From: Hippopus hippopus
Taxonomy: Eukaryota > Mollusca > Bivalvia > Cardiida > Cardiidae
Direction: 5' to 3'
Length of the DNA stretch: 64,000 nucleotides
Assembly (NCBI GenBank): GCA_946811185.2
Contig: OX328109.1
Span: forward strand, 31,170,129 to 31,234,128
Within the stretch, counting starts at the first letter, position 1; the number at the start of each line of letters is the position of its first letter. A program made the position numbers and the translations under genes. The notes under the pieces were generated by a model that saw only the letters and a program-made list of their open reading frames with translations, ran no database searches and was not told the DNA's origin. Shown here piece after piece: positions 23,185-36,033 of the stretch.

Positions 23185-23455
23185 TGTAGTGGCGGCCAGT
23201 TCACCTATCCTTTTTTTCCTGGAATTTCTTTTACTAGTACCTGGCACAACATTCTTCTTCAGCCACTGGCTGCTTTCCCACATACTAATAACCATTGTCG
23301 AAACAATTGTCAGCACAAAGAGAGGAATACGTCCTGGCGCGATGACTATCATCGATCCTCGGAAAGCGATTCGCAGAGTTTTGGACTCTTACCGGAGAAC
23401 TCCTGTTTCCAAGTCCAGTATGCTACCGACTGCGCAACAGGACTCTGACCACAGA
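23185..23455 (-). repeat. SINE1 copy, minus strand
   Basis: Reads on the minus strand from CAGTCGGTAGCATACTGG (A box) through GATGATAGTCATCGCG and CAGCCAGTGGC to GGTGAACTGGCCGCC. The open frame on the plus strand here is only the SINE complement. Confidence 0.8.
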
Positions 23456-23700
23456 TCTAAGGGGTAACAACGTAATTCCGAGTACGGGATACCTCTGATA
23501 TGTTCGAAAGCTTGACTGGAGTGATAGTGATGTATCGGAATAATAGGACGTGTGTACAGAATTTCACAAGACGGAAAAGTTGAAACTGGAATTTTTTAAA
23601 TTCGAGTCTGGTTTTATTTATTTTATTCTATGAGGACAACTTCATTTGCTTGTACGGAAAGTGTAGATTAAGATCTTTGTACTTCATATGATAATAATAA

Positions 23701-23950
23701 ATGGCCAGCAACACGCGAAAAGGGGCATATTCGGACAGGTGTCGTCTCGGATAAGCCTGCGCAGTCCGTGCAGGCTAATCCGAGACGGCACTTTACGACT
23801 ACTTTAGATTTTGTTCTTCAGTAGACAAACGCAAAACAGAAAATTACATAAAAACGGAGTGTCGTCTCGGATTAGCCTGCGCGGACTGCGCAGGATGATC
23901 CGGGATGACACTTTTCGGAAATGTCCGATTGCCCCTTTTCGCATGTTGCA
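23701..23950. repeat. family B miniature transposon
   Basis: Ends CAACACGCGAAAAGGGGCAT and CCCCTTTTCGCATGTTGCAG. Two internal GC palindromes: AGCCTGCGCAGTCCGTGCAG, and the one containing GCGCGGACTGCGCAGG. Confidence 0.85.
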
Positions 23951-24166
23951 GACCAATTATATGAGTCACGCTCTGGATCCATGTCTGCCCGCGCATTTTT
24001 TTTCGTAAATTTTCAGCATGTCAAAGGACCATTTTACCCCATATTTCAGTCGGTGTCAGACAAAATAGATCCATTTTATACTCCAACTTGCTTGGTATAA
24101 TGCTTTATGAAACTGCATTGAGTCCCCTTTGTTCACACAGCGCCGCTCTTAGCCCTACATAAATAT

Positions 24167-24430
24167 GAGCCATGCTCTATGAAAAGGGGCTTCATGCATC
24201 TGCAAAAAGTATCGACCCAGGTCAGCCTGGGCAATCCGCACAGGTTGACCTGGGCTGAATCTTTTTGCTATCGGTCAAATTTCTGCATGCCCAAGGACCA
24301 GTCTACCTCATGACCCAGTCGGTTGTTAGACAAAGTGGATATTATGGATCCTGAGTTATGTGATGTCTTTCTTGGTACAATGCAATACGGAGATGCATTA
24401 AGCCCCCTTTTGCCAGAGCGTGGCTCAATA
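24167..24430. repeat. family C miniature transposon, full length
   Basis: Termini TGAGCCATGCTCTATGAAAA and CCAGAGCGTGGCTCA, flanked by ATA on both sides. The CGACCCAGGTCAGCCTGGGC palindrome lies near the left end. Confidence 0.85.
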
Positions 24431-24814
24431 TTTTTCTTTTTTAGTAAACTCGTTTTCGCTATCAGGAGTGGTGTTTCAAAAAACAGCTAGCAGAAAAGCT
24501 TCTCTTAAAGGCAAACCTCTATAGAGCAAGCAACCTTCATTAAGCAAGTACACTTTTTTGTTCCCTGTAGAAGCAATTAAGTATGTATTTGTAAGCAAGC
24601 AAGCACCCCGGCATTAAGTGTAATTTAGGGTCTTGCGTAATAAAGGCTCCATACTGTACTTTTGTATAATAGACGGGTATTCATTTAGCAAACTAGAGCA
24701 AACATTGTGCACCGAGTCAAAGTACATGGACTTTTCGATGTTAATATAACCGAGGAATATTAGCCTCTATACTCTCTTAATCAAGCTGTGCATTTTTTTT
24801 TAACTTTGCCCTAG

Positions 24815-27800
24815 ATGAATCTGCAAATGTATGTAAAAATCTGGATGTTAACTGTTTGGATTTTAATCCTCATCGATATAACTTTCAGCGAGAAGTATGA
24901 CGGTGGTAAGTATAATTATTTATCACATAAACTGCCTTGTTTTCAATGTAATACACCAAATATGAATTTTCTTATCGTACACACGTTTTAGATATCGTTT
25001 TCTGACGTCATATGGCTTGCAACACGCGAAAAGAGGCATTCGGACATTTGCGTAAAGTGTTGTCTCGGATGACCCTGCGCAGTCCGCGCAGGCTAATCCG
25101 AAACGACACTTTCCGTTTTTATGTAATTTTCTGTTTTGCGAAAGTCTGCTGTAGCACAAAACCTATTGTAGTCGTAATGTGCCATCTCGGATTAGCCTGT
25201 GCGGACTGCGCAGGCTTATCCGAGACGGCACTTTACGCAAATGCCCGAATGCCCCTTTTCGCGTGTTGCAAGCCAATTATGTGACATCATTTTAGACTAC
25301 TCTCAGAGAGGTAAATCGATGTGCATGGATGGTTCTGTAAGTTCTGACCTACTATTCGCCATATTTTGCATTGTAATAAGAAAAAAATCTGACATTCGAT
25401 GGCCTCTATATATAGTTCTGTTAAATGTGTATACAAATATGTTATTCAGCTTGCCAGAAACTCTCATAATAACATTTTTCTAGACTTCTTATTGAATAAA
25501 ATTTCATACCAAATGCCAACTTACATCATATTCAATATATCTAATAATTTCAGCCCCATGGATGAAATTATGGGCTTTTGCACACGGCACAGATCAAGGT
25601 CAGACTGCTCAGAACGCGCCGCCTGATCTTAGATTTGTAACATAAAGCTGTCAAAGTTGTAGAGGCTGTGGTGCCAATATGATAAAAGAAAACTTTCTAA
25701 ATTTTAGTGGATTGTATTTCCAGCCGTCCATGGAGATCGGGAAGATCTATGTGGGCCATGCTCTGGCAAAAGAGGGCTGCGCAGGCTGACCTGGGTCTAT
25801 ACTTTTTGCAGATGCATTAAGCCCCATTTTCACAGGGCATGACCCATGTATATTTGGTACTGTAAACGCGAAGGTGTAATATAGGTGTCAACAAAATGTT
25901 TTGGAGACTTGTTCAATGTTGTGTTCTGATTAAATCTTTACCAAACGACAAAATTGTAGATTTGACCAAATTGAAAGCATTTGCAGACGACAAATGACAA
26001 ATGCCTCAACTGATAAGATTTTTCTTTTAACCCTTAGACTACCAAGCACGACTCACTGACCTTTTACAGACAGTGTAGATCAAGATCAGACTGCGCAAAA
26101 CGTGCAGTCTGAACTTTGATCTACACTGTCCGATAAGGAGATATTATACGCCAAAACGTAACTTTGAAATAGCAATATTTTGGTTTTTTAATATCGAATT
26201 GAAAATCTAATTTCAGTTATATAGCAGGATGGAGGTTAAATGATATAAAACAGTGTTAAAAGGACAAAATGTTTATATTTTCACTTGAACTGGTATATGT
26301 TGGATTGTTACGAGCAATGTCTCCATTCACCACTATGTTTTTTTTTTTTCAAAAATTTGGAGCTGGCGGATGAAAGAAGACATCTGAAGTTTCTTTAAAT
26401 TTATTATTACGTAAAATTAAAAACGTCAAACGTGCCTCGGTAATGTATTAAGCAATGCATTAACACAGCAAAATTGAAATTTACTCCAAATCTAAATCCG
26501 CCTTACTGCTTTCTAAACTCTGTACCAAACACTCCAGAGTTCTATCGATCCTGTGGAAAAAAAGACCTTTTGAAAACATTGTGGGAAAAGGAGAAAATGC
26601 TGATAAACAGCATTTTCTCCTTTTCCCACAATGTTTTCTATCCTTTAAAAGACAAATCCCTTAATTAGAACATATAAGTTGTCCTCTGCAAATGACTTGA
26701 ATTTGAAGAAGTCCAAACATTTGTAGGCTGTTAAGTGTTAAATGCGTGAAAACCATAATTTGCAATGTTCTTGAAGCAGTTTTGAAAATTTCGACCGAAA
26801 TTTACCATAAATCTTTAAGCCTGCCGTGAAATCAATAGAGCCATAATTTGCACAATCCCTGTTGGGCATTTCTTACATTTTCTAAACGCATGGTTTCTAA
26901 TACAGATGTTGCAAACCTGAATCTAGGCATGTCGAAGTTTCAAACCTAGCTATGTCAAATTCAGATGGCTCAATGGTAACGTTACAGGCCAATAGACTGG
27001 AGGTTGTTAGTTGGAAACTTAGATAGGTCAGAAATCTTCACAATTGTTGACGAAGGTCATAATAACCGGATTCATTTCATTCTAGCCAATATGTCTATCG
27101 AAGGATAGAAAAAAAAAGTGAGGTAATAGGAGAAAATGCTGGTTCCCAGCAGTTTTTCCTTCCCTCACAATATTTTCAAACCTGTCTTTCCCCTTTTAAT
27201 CATCAAAACACTGGACTAATTTGTAACGCATTCATTAGTACATTTCTTAACTTTGCACGCGGCGTTCTATTTTTTTGTTCGTTATTTCGAACAAAGCATT
27301 GAATTAATTATACATCTCACAGAATTGTTCCAGATACACGTGTGTGACATTTAGGCCTAGCGTTTACTATACAACACAATAGTAACTTATTTACATTTCT
27401 GTGGTAATTACGTGCTGTATCAACCCTTTACCAAAGAATACTGTGTTTTAATGACACTGAAGAAGGAGGGTTTTGGAAAACAATGTGGGGAAAAACCAGC
27501 ATTTTCTCCTTTTTTTTCCACGATGTTTTCTTCCATTTGAAAGACGGGAAACATCTTGCTGGCTTCATTAAAGTTCTCGTCTGGAAATGCTTCCAATTTG
27601 GTCTACTTCAAAATTTTGTCGTTTGGTTAAGAGCTGATTAGATATTCTACCAGAATCTGTATTGACAAATGTCACACCGGCCTTTATGTTCTTTCATTAG
27701 CATTTTAGTGTATATGAGACGTGCTCTGTGAAAAGGCGGTTTAATGCATCTGCAAAAAAAGTATCGACCCAGGTCAGCCTGCTCTGTTCGCTCAGACTGA

Positions 27801-30800
27801 CCTGCGTAGAAACTTTTTGCTCTTGGTAAATTTTCTGCATGTCCAAGGACAAGTCTAACTTATGATTTAGTCAGTTCTAACACAAACTGGGTTTTATTGA
27901 TCCATAATTATGTGATTACTTGCTTGGTATAATGCATCACGGAGATGCATTAACTCGCCCTTTTTCAGAGCGTTGCTCTTATAGTTTAGGAGACATTATT
28001 TCTGTATTTACTATGAAGATTATTCCTTTCAGAGCCATTGGCGAAAAAAGGGGGCTTTTGCGGGATGCATAGATCAAGATCAGACTACGCAGAACGTAAA
28101 GTCTAATCCCGGATCTATACCATCCGTTTGGTTAGTCAAGCCTATGTGATGGAAATCTCTGATTTTCAGTGGATTATCTATGTAGTCGTCGAACTAGGTC
28201 GAGTTTATATATTTAGAGCTAAAAGGATTTATGATAATACTTGTGATGTTTTTGAGAAACTAAGAATTTTGTTCAACGCCGTTACAGAAATATCAGTCTA
28301 ACTCATTTATTCGATAATTACAAGTACATAGTCATGCACAGACAGACACACAGATTTACGTTGCACTTTCAAAATACTTTTTTTCCGCACAATGTCTTAA
28401 ATATATTTTGAGAGAAACGAAGATCATTTGTACCCATACTTATTCGTATTAATTTTAAGTAGTACTTTGGAAAGGGTACTTCTTCAGTCAGTATGACACA
28501 ATAGTCTTTTTGACAGAAAGTTAAAATCGTAGACTGGTCCTTCAACATACAGAAATCTAACTGAAAGCGAAAAGTTTCGGCCCTGGTCAGCCTGCGCGGT
28601 CTGCGCAGGCTGACCTGGGTCGATACTTTTCGCAGATGCATAAAGCCCCCTTTTCACAGAGCATGGCTCAAATTTAAGTAAATTATGAAGAGTTTGTTGA
28701 TTTTACAAACAAGAGGACACCATCCTTAAATCTTTCAATCGAACTCTTCTCCTGAACCAATTTTGCCGCAGACGACTTCGTAAAAAAATAAACATTGAAA
28801 AAAAACTTATCAGATATCAAGAGTCAACCTTTGTTAAGGATTTTGCATCCCAATAGGATTCGTGTAACATCGCCCTTCATCGCCAAAATCGTACGGATTC
28901 GGCTAAGATTCGGGTAATTCTGCAATCGATGCGGGGAAGTAGCGTCCATCAGCCGATCGATTACGGAACCCGAATCTTAGCCGAACCCATAAGTTTTTTC
29001 GGCGATGAAAGGCGATTTTACGTCAATCACATTAGGATGCCCTATCCTTAATTGATATTTCAGCTGAAATTTAAACACCCTATACTGCTTTACTTTAATG
29101 GCGGAAGATTAAAATTAAGGTACTAGATTTTGTGAAAAATTATGCCTTTACGAGTACTTCCGTTTATTATTCCGTAGTGGATAGAACCTTTGAGTTGGTG
29201 CCATAAATCTTCAAAAAGATTGCTTGCTTGTCTTTAAAATCCGACTTTCTATACAAAATCTGATGTTTTCAAGGGAAACGATGCCATATATTGTATCACC
29301 TATGTCAGATTTTGAAAGAAGTTTACCCCACCATAAACATCCTTACGCACATTTTTATAGTGATTTATCTTCAAACATTTACCCATTATCTTAGAGGTTG
29401 TTGGTAGATTTACAGTATGCAGACAACAAAGAGAAAATGTTCGAAAGACAAAAAAAAAATATGAAGTCTATTTAAAATGGTATATAAAACATTGCTGAAT
29501 AATTGCTCCTTTTCACACAATGTTTACAGATGTTGTATATGTACAACGTAGGCGTATTTAAAGTGTAAACATTTACATAGTGATGGGTGCAACGCGTTGA
29601 TAATTAAAGAACCATAAGTTTGTCTGGAATAAGACAGCATACAGCGGCAGCCGTAGCATCTAATCTGATGGGAAATATTTCCATTTTAAATTGTTATACT
29701 CCCGAGGGCCGAACTATTTTATGCCCCTGGTCGTCCATCCGTCTTTCTGTCAGTCTTTCCGTTTTGCTTTTTTCAACAATTGCATGTTCTCTCTATACCT
29801 CTTGAACCTATGTCTGATTTTCAAAATGGTAATCATACGTATGTGCTCCATGATGAAAGGATGGGTAAAGTGGGAGTTTCAGAATCAAGGTTACAAGGTC
29901 AAGTGGACAAGGAGGGTCAAAGGTCACATGCCTCTAAGATGTGTTAGCTCCATGTCTCCCGAACCCATCGTCTGTTTTTGCAAGTAGTTCACACATCGTG
30001 TACACCTTGGTGAGACGACTTGCTTAGCATAGGTTTCAGAAGCCACTCTCCATGGTCATAGTCACAGCATAGGGGTCAAAGGTGACATGCTTTTCGTGAT
30101 ATCCTTTCGACAGAATATTGCTCTCTTTGCTTGCCTCTTATATATTTGGCTGTCCACTCCATATCTTATGAACCCATCCCATTGTCTGATTTTAAAGATA
30201 TCTACTCATATGTATATCATGATGATACGATGAACAAAGCAGGGATTTCACACGCCAGGCTCTAACGTCAAGGTCGTAGCGGGAGGGAGTCAAAGATGAC
30301 ATGCTCTTAATTGCCTCCTTTTGTTGTTTATTGCCTCGCTTTGCGGACAGTACGTTTTAAGGTTGATTGAATGGAATGTTTTTCGGCTTAGCATAATGTG
30401 CTGGCCTTTGACCTACTTTTTGGTACTGATGAAAGATGAATAGATAGAGATATGTGATTGGTAAAAAATATGCACATATTTATTTTAAAGGTCTCTGCCT
30501 ATTTGCGGACAATTTTATGCCGTTTATCACATCTCACAGAGTATGGGTCCTATCTAAATGAAACATTCACTCTTCATCAAACAATAAGAAAAAATCGGCA
30601 ACTATATGAGTTGTTACTGTTCATTATTTCTTTTCATGTTGAACCACTTAAGAGTTCTCAGCCGAGCCCCAGTAGCTCACTCGGTAGCGTGCAGGACTTA
30701 AGAACGGGGGGGGGGGGGGGAGGGGGGGGAGGGGGTTCGATCCCTGGCTCGGCCAATTTCTTTCCAAGGATTGATGATAGTCATTGCGACAGGATTCATT

Positions 30801-33800
30801 CCTCTCCCACCACTGATCATTGTTTCGACGATGGTTATGTGGGAAAGCATCCAGTGGCATGGAAAGAAAATTGTGCGGAGTACTGGTGAAAGGGACTCCA
30901 GGAAAGCATGGATAGGTGCACTGGCCGCCCCGATATAATTGAAGTAATGTTGAAAACGGCGTTAACGCTTTAACACACAATCCCGACTTTTAACGACCCC
31001 GAGAAAGAAGGCTTTTGAAAACATTGAGGGAAAAGGAGAAAATGCTGGTAACCAGCATTTTCTCCTTTTACCACAATGTTTTCTAAGCTTTCCAAACCAA
31101 ATTTCAGTTGTTCAGTCACATTTATTTTGTCGTCTGCAAATGCTTTCAATTTGGTCCAGTCCAAATATTGTCGTTTGGTAAAGAGTTAAACACCATACAA
31201 TCAATTAAGAGTTTTCACTATTCAAATTCAAGCACGTCTTGCGCCGTCTACCTTTTTTAGAAGATCTTTCTTATTCCTTTTACAATCAGCCAGTGGATCT
31301 TCTCCGGAGGGTAGAAAAACTATCAGAAATTTGATCTAGTCCACAATCCATCTTCTTTTGGAAATGGCAGATATAATAAAGTTTGTAACAGTTTATCATA
31401 CTATGGAGAATTTACGCTCCGTATTTAGGAACATCCAGTAAGATCATAGCCGATAAGTAGGTCTATAAATAACACTATATATGTACCTATCACTTATTGT
31501 AAAGCAAATATGCAGTAATTTCGGCAACATTTTTCATCAGTATCATAAAGTAGGTCAAAAGCTAGCACATTCAATTAGCAGAAAAAAGGAATAATTATCT
31601 TTAACTCTTTACCAACCGACAAAGTTTTTTAGACGTGTCCAAATTGAAAGCATTTGCAGACGGCAAATCAAATCTTACCTTAATGATTTAATTTGTATTT
31701 GATAGGATAGAAAACATTGGGAGAAAAGGAGAAAATGCTGGTTACCAGCATTTTCTCCTTTTCCCACAATGTTTTCAAAAGCCTTGTCTTTCAGGAGGTT
31801 TAATGCATCCGCAAAAAATATTGACATAGGTCAGCCTGCGCAGTCTGTGCAGGCTCAGTCGAGTCAATACATTTTACTATTCGTAAATTTTCTACATATA
31901 AATAACCAGTCTACCTCAGGATTCAGCCTGTTGTTTGTCAAAACGGATTTAATGGATCCATAATTAAATGATGACTTGCTTGGTATAATGTACAGAGATG
32001 TTTTAAACCCGGTTTTGCTAGAGCATGGCTAATTGGGTCAGGTGATACGCTCCTTTCCCATACATATCAAGTTCAAGGCTTTTTGGCAGAACATTAAACA
32101 ACATTTCGATAATTAAAATCCAACATAAGGGCCCGTTATCACCAACCAGTCAAAATAGTATTCTAAGTCAAATTCTTGAGTCGGAAAGTAATGCCAATTC
32201 TGATTGGACAAACCCTTTGGTTTAGTCAATTTAGAAATTGCATTACTTTCAAATTTGGTTTACTGTTTAGAATGTAATGATTACAAGACTAGGAAAATTG
32301 CTAAGATTGGTTGGTCAATATAGGATCTAAATGCACTTTTTATGCAGTCTGATCTTGATCCACACTGTCCAACAAAGAACTAGTGCAAGTTGTGTTTGAC
32401 TCACATCCTATCTATTTACAGAATTATCCGAAACCGCGATATACATTCACGACGGAGAAGAAATACGGTCTGACATCAATCCGTATCGGGGTACCTACAA
32501 CAAAGAGGTCAACAAGTTATGGGTCCTACAGGAAGAGATGGGTGTCTGGGCTCTCATATTTCATGCTTTGTCCATTGAAGATTCACCTCGATGTCGGCAT
32601 GACTATCTAGAAATACGAGAAATTTATGACAGGTAAATTAATATGATAATGATGACGATTACGGGAATTGCTGTTGTTTGGATGATTGAATTGTTGATGA
32701 TGATGTGGACGACAACGATGATGATAATGATGGTTGTGATGATGATAATGATGGTTGTGATGATGATGATGAAGATCAGTGACTTGCATTAGGATGTGTG
32801 TGGTTTCAAAGATGACCTGGCTTATCTTTAAAATTTGAACTGGTAAACGCTGGTGTTCTGGAATCACGATCTTTTTACGAACGACAAAATTATGGATTTG
32901 TCCAAATCAATAGCATTTGCAGGAAAAAAAAATGACTAAAATTGTAGGGTTTGGATCTTAAAAAGTAGAAAGCACTGTTGGGAAAAAAGAAAATACCTTT
33001 TTCCACAATGTTTTCAATAGCCGTCTTTCTCAGGGTCGTTGAAACCGTGGATTGTGTGGTAAAGACCTAACCTTGAACGGTTTCCGTTTACAGGGTAAAT
33101 CAATCTAACAACAGCGACCAGCTTTTCCAGAGATACTGTGGACTTGACTTGCCCAGCCCCTACATCTCGCAGCGCCCCCATGTGGAAGTTCGCTTCGTCA
33201 CCGACAACTTGTGGGAAATGGAAGGATTTCATATCAAAGTAATACATGCCCTCAGTTTAGGTACAGTATAGGTTATCTCCTCTCGCAGGCAACTTTCTTT
33301 TTTCGTCTTGCGTCAGACTACTTTAGAAATTACTGCAAGAAAAGTAGGAGTATCCCGTAAAGAAAATTACCACGCTCCAGCATGTAGCATTGCCTTATGT
33401 GAAATTTTACTTACTTACCTGTAACTTGTAGTACATTTAACTCTTTACCAAACGACAAAATCTTAGACTGGTCCAAATTGAAAGCATTTGCAGACGACAT
33501 AATAAACGTGGCTCAAAAATCGAAACTTGACTTTGCAAGAGTAGAAAACATTGTGGGAAAAGGAGAAAATGCTGGTTACCAGTATTTTCTCCTTTTCCCA
33601 CAGTGTTTTCAGAAGGCTTCTTCTTCGGGGATTGTTTGGTAAAGGGTTAACCCTTTTCCAAGCAACGTCGAGTTTTAACGACCCCGAAAAGGAAGCATAT
33701 TGAAAACATTGTGGCTGCAAGGTTTTCTGAGTCGTCGTCTGGAAATGCTTTCAATTTGGACGAGTCAAAGGTTTTGTCGTTTGATAAAGAATGAAGACTT

Positions 33801-35999
33801 TAACCACAAAACTCACCAGTCTGCTGTGTGTCTCTTGGCCGACAACACAAGCAACTAAACTTCATGGTTTCCGAGATCTTAACTCTTATCCCGCTAAATA
33901 ACTAAAACATTTTTTTCAATTCGATGGTAAAAACCCAAATATTGCTATTTCAAAGTAATGTTTTGAGGAATAGTATCTCCTAATCGGACAGTGTAGATCC
34001 AAGATCAGACTGCACGTTCTGTGCAGTCTGATCTTGACCTACACTGTCCGCAAAAGGTCAGTGGGTCCCGTTTACCAGCCTAAGGGTTAAGAATCAGAGT
34101 GAATCGATAAAGAACACAAAAAGGCAACAACATCTTTTCATTGTTTATCAATAATCAATTAATGATCAACTTGTAAAATAGAGCAATTACTGACGACTAC
34201 ACACATATGACATGGTGGTGTGTGTATGTGTGTGTGTGTGTGGGGGGGGGGGTTACTTAAATAAGCTATCTACGTTTATATTCCACAATAATTACGTATA
34301 ACAAGCTCAGAAGAACTAGCCCCCCCAAAAAACTAACCCATGATATCATACACGACTGTTTTCTCTCACTCTTTTGAATTCAGCGTTGCCTAATGTGCTT
34401 ACTTCTGACCTACGTCTTGGTATTGTTACATAAGAATGAATAAATAGTAATTTGCGATTGGTCAAAAACGTGGATAATGTTTATTCTAAAGGCCTACTTT
34501 CGGACAATTGCTGGTGTGGTTACTTTCCTTGATACATGATATTTATTGTTATTAAACCCACAACAAAGTTTAAATATTCATATTCCAGGACCCCTTATGC
34601 CGTCTATCCTTTTTTTTTTTTTTAAATACAGGGTGATTCATAAAATCTGATACAGTTTCAGTCCTTAATAATTTTTTTCTGCCGGCACATACCTTTTTAT
34701 AATTTGTATCACACTAATCTACAAAAATTACAATTTTGTTTGATATTCAATGTTAAGTACTTTAGATACTTACATGTTAAATAAAATAACAACATTTACA
34801 TGATGTGCTCTATATGACGTCCATTCTGGGTTATCGCGACGTAAAGCCTCTTTTGAAAATTTGCCATCACTGATGAACACATTTCTGGCGTTATTTTTCT
34901 CATGTCTCGACAAATAGCTTGTTTCAACTCTCCAACGGTGTTTAGTTTAGGTAAATATACAATCTTCTTTCAAGGGTTCCCACGAAAAAAAGTCTAAAGG
35001 ACTAAAGTCCGGGTGATGAGAGAGTCGAACATTGTCAGTCCTGAAGGAGATGAAGTTTTCACGAAAGTTTCATGAGACTGTATCTAACAAACTGTAATTA
35101 ATGTAGAGTATTGTGATATAAATAATAACAAGGTACGTGCAAGCAGAAAAAGCAATATTACAGTTTGAAACTGTTTCAGATATTATGAATCACCCTGTAT
35201 ATTTCTTGCTTCTTCTTACCCAACCTCAAAAAGACTACTGCCGCACGACAGAGCGTGCGATACGATCTTGAATCCACAATGTCCGATATTATAAATGATT
35301 ATCATAGATTATTTTTATTATTATAAATTATTATAAATTTTCGCCCCCCATCTCTGAAAATTCCGAGAAATTGGTCTTGTTTAAAAAAAAGGTGTATGTA
35401 TACTACTCAAAATTTGCTAAGGGTCACAATATAAGATTCAGCCCACATATCTGTGCGTCATGTATCAGGTATGTTTTATCAGTATGTTACACTGCCACAC
35501 TGATGAAATAAAAAACCTGGGGAAATGTTTTTTTTTACTGCAAAACTGTATTTTTGTAACATATACCCGTATTGAAGTACCTATCAAAATGTGAGTAGTA
35601 TATATCAAACTTATCTTTGACTCAAATGTCTGTAAAAATTGTGGAAGAAAATTAAAATCCTGTAGACCTTATTAGCTGAAATATATGAAGCAAATATTTG
35701 CCTCGGGATATCTGATTAGAATGATATTAACCCATAGGCCGCTAAATGTGACTAAAGGACCTTCTGCGGACAGTGTAGTTCAAGATCAGACTGCACAGAA
35801 CGTGCAGTCTGATCTTGGATCTACACTGTCCGATAAAGATATATTTTTCCCGAAAAAAAAAAACCAACTTTAAAATAGCAAAATTGGGATTTCACTATCT
35901 GTTTAAAAGTTTCATCTCACTTATTTAGTAGGATAAGTTATAACCAAATTGAAGAGAACTGCAGTTTGTTCTCAAAGACTGAACTGTTTGTCTCAACTG

Positions 36000-36033
<34 letters not shown>

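Noticed and set aside
23006..23467. 153-residue plus-strand open frame
   Set aside because: Most of it is the complement of a SINE1 copy; no independent coding evidence.
25013..25276. CRISPR-like or attachment-site palindromes
   Set aside because: The regular GC palindromes belong to dispersed transposons in eukaryotic DNA; there is no array of spacers.
32645..32867. Histidine-rich minus-strand open frame
   Set aside because: Direct translation of the GAT microsatellite.
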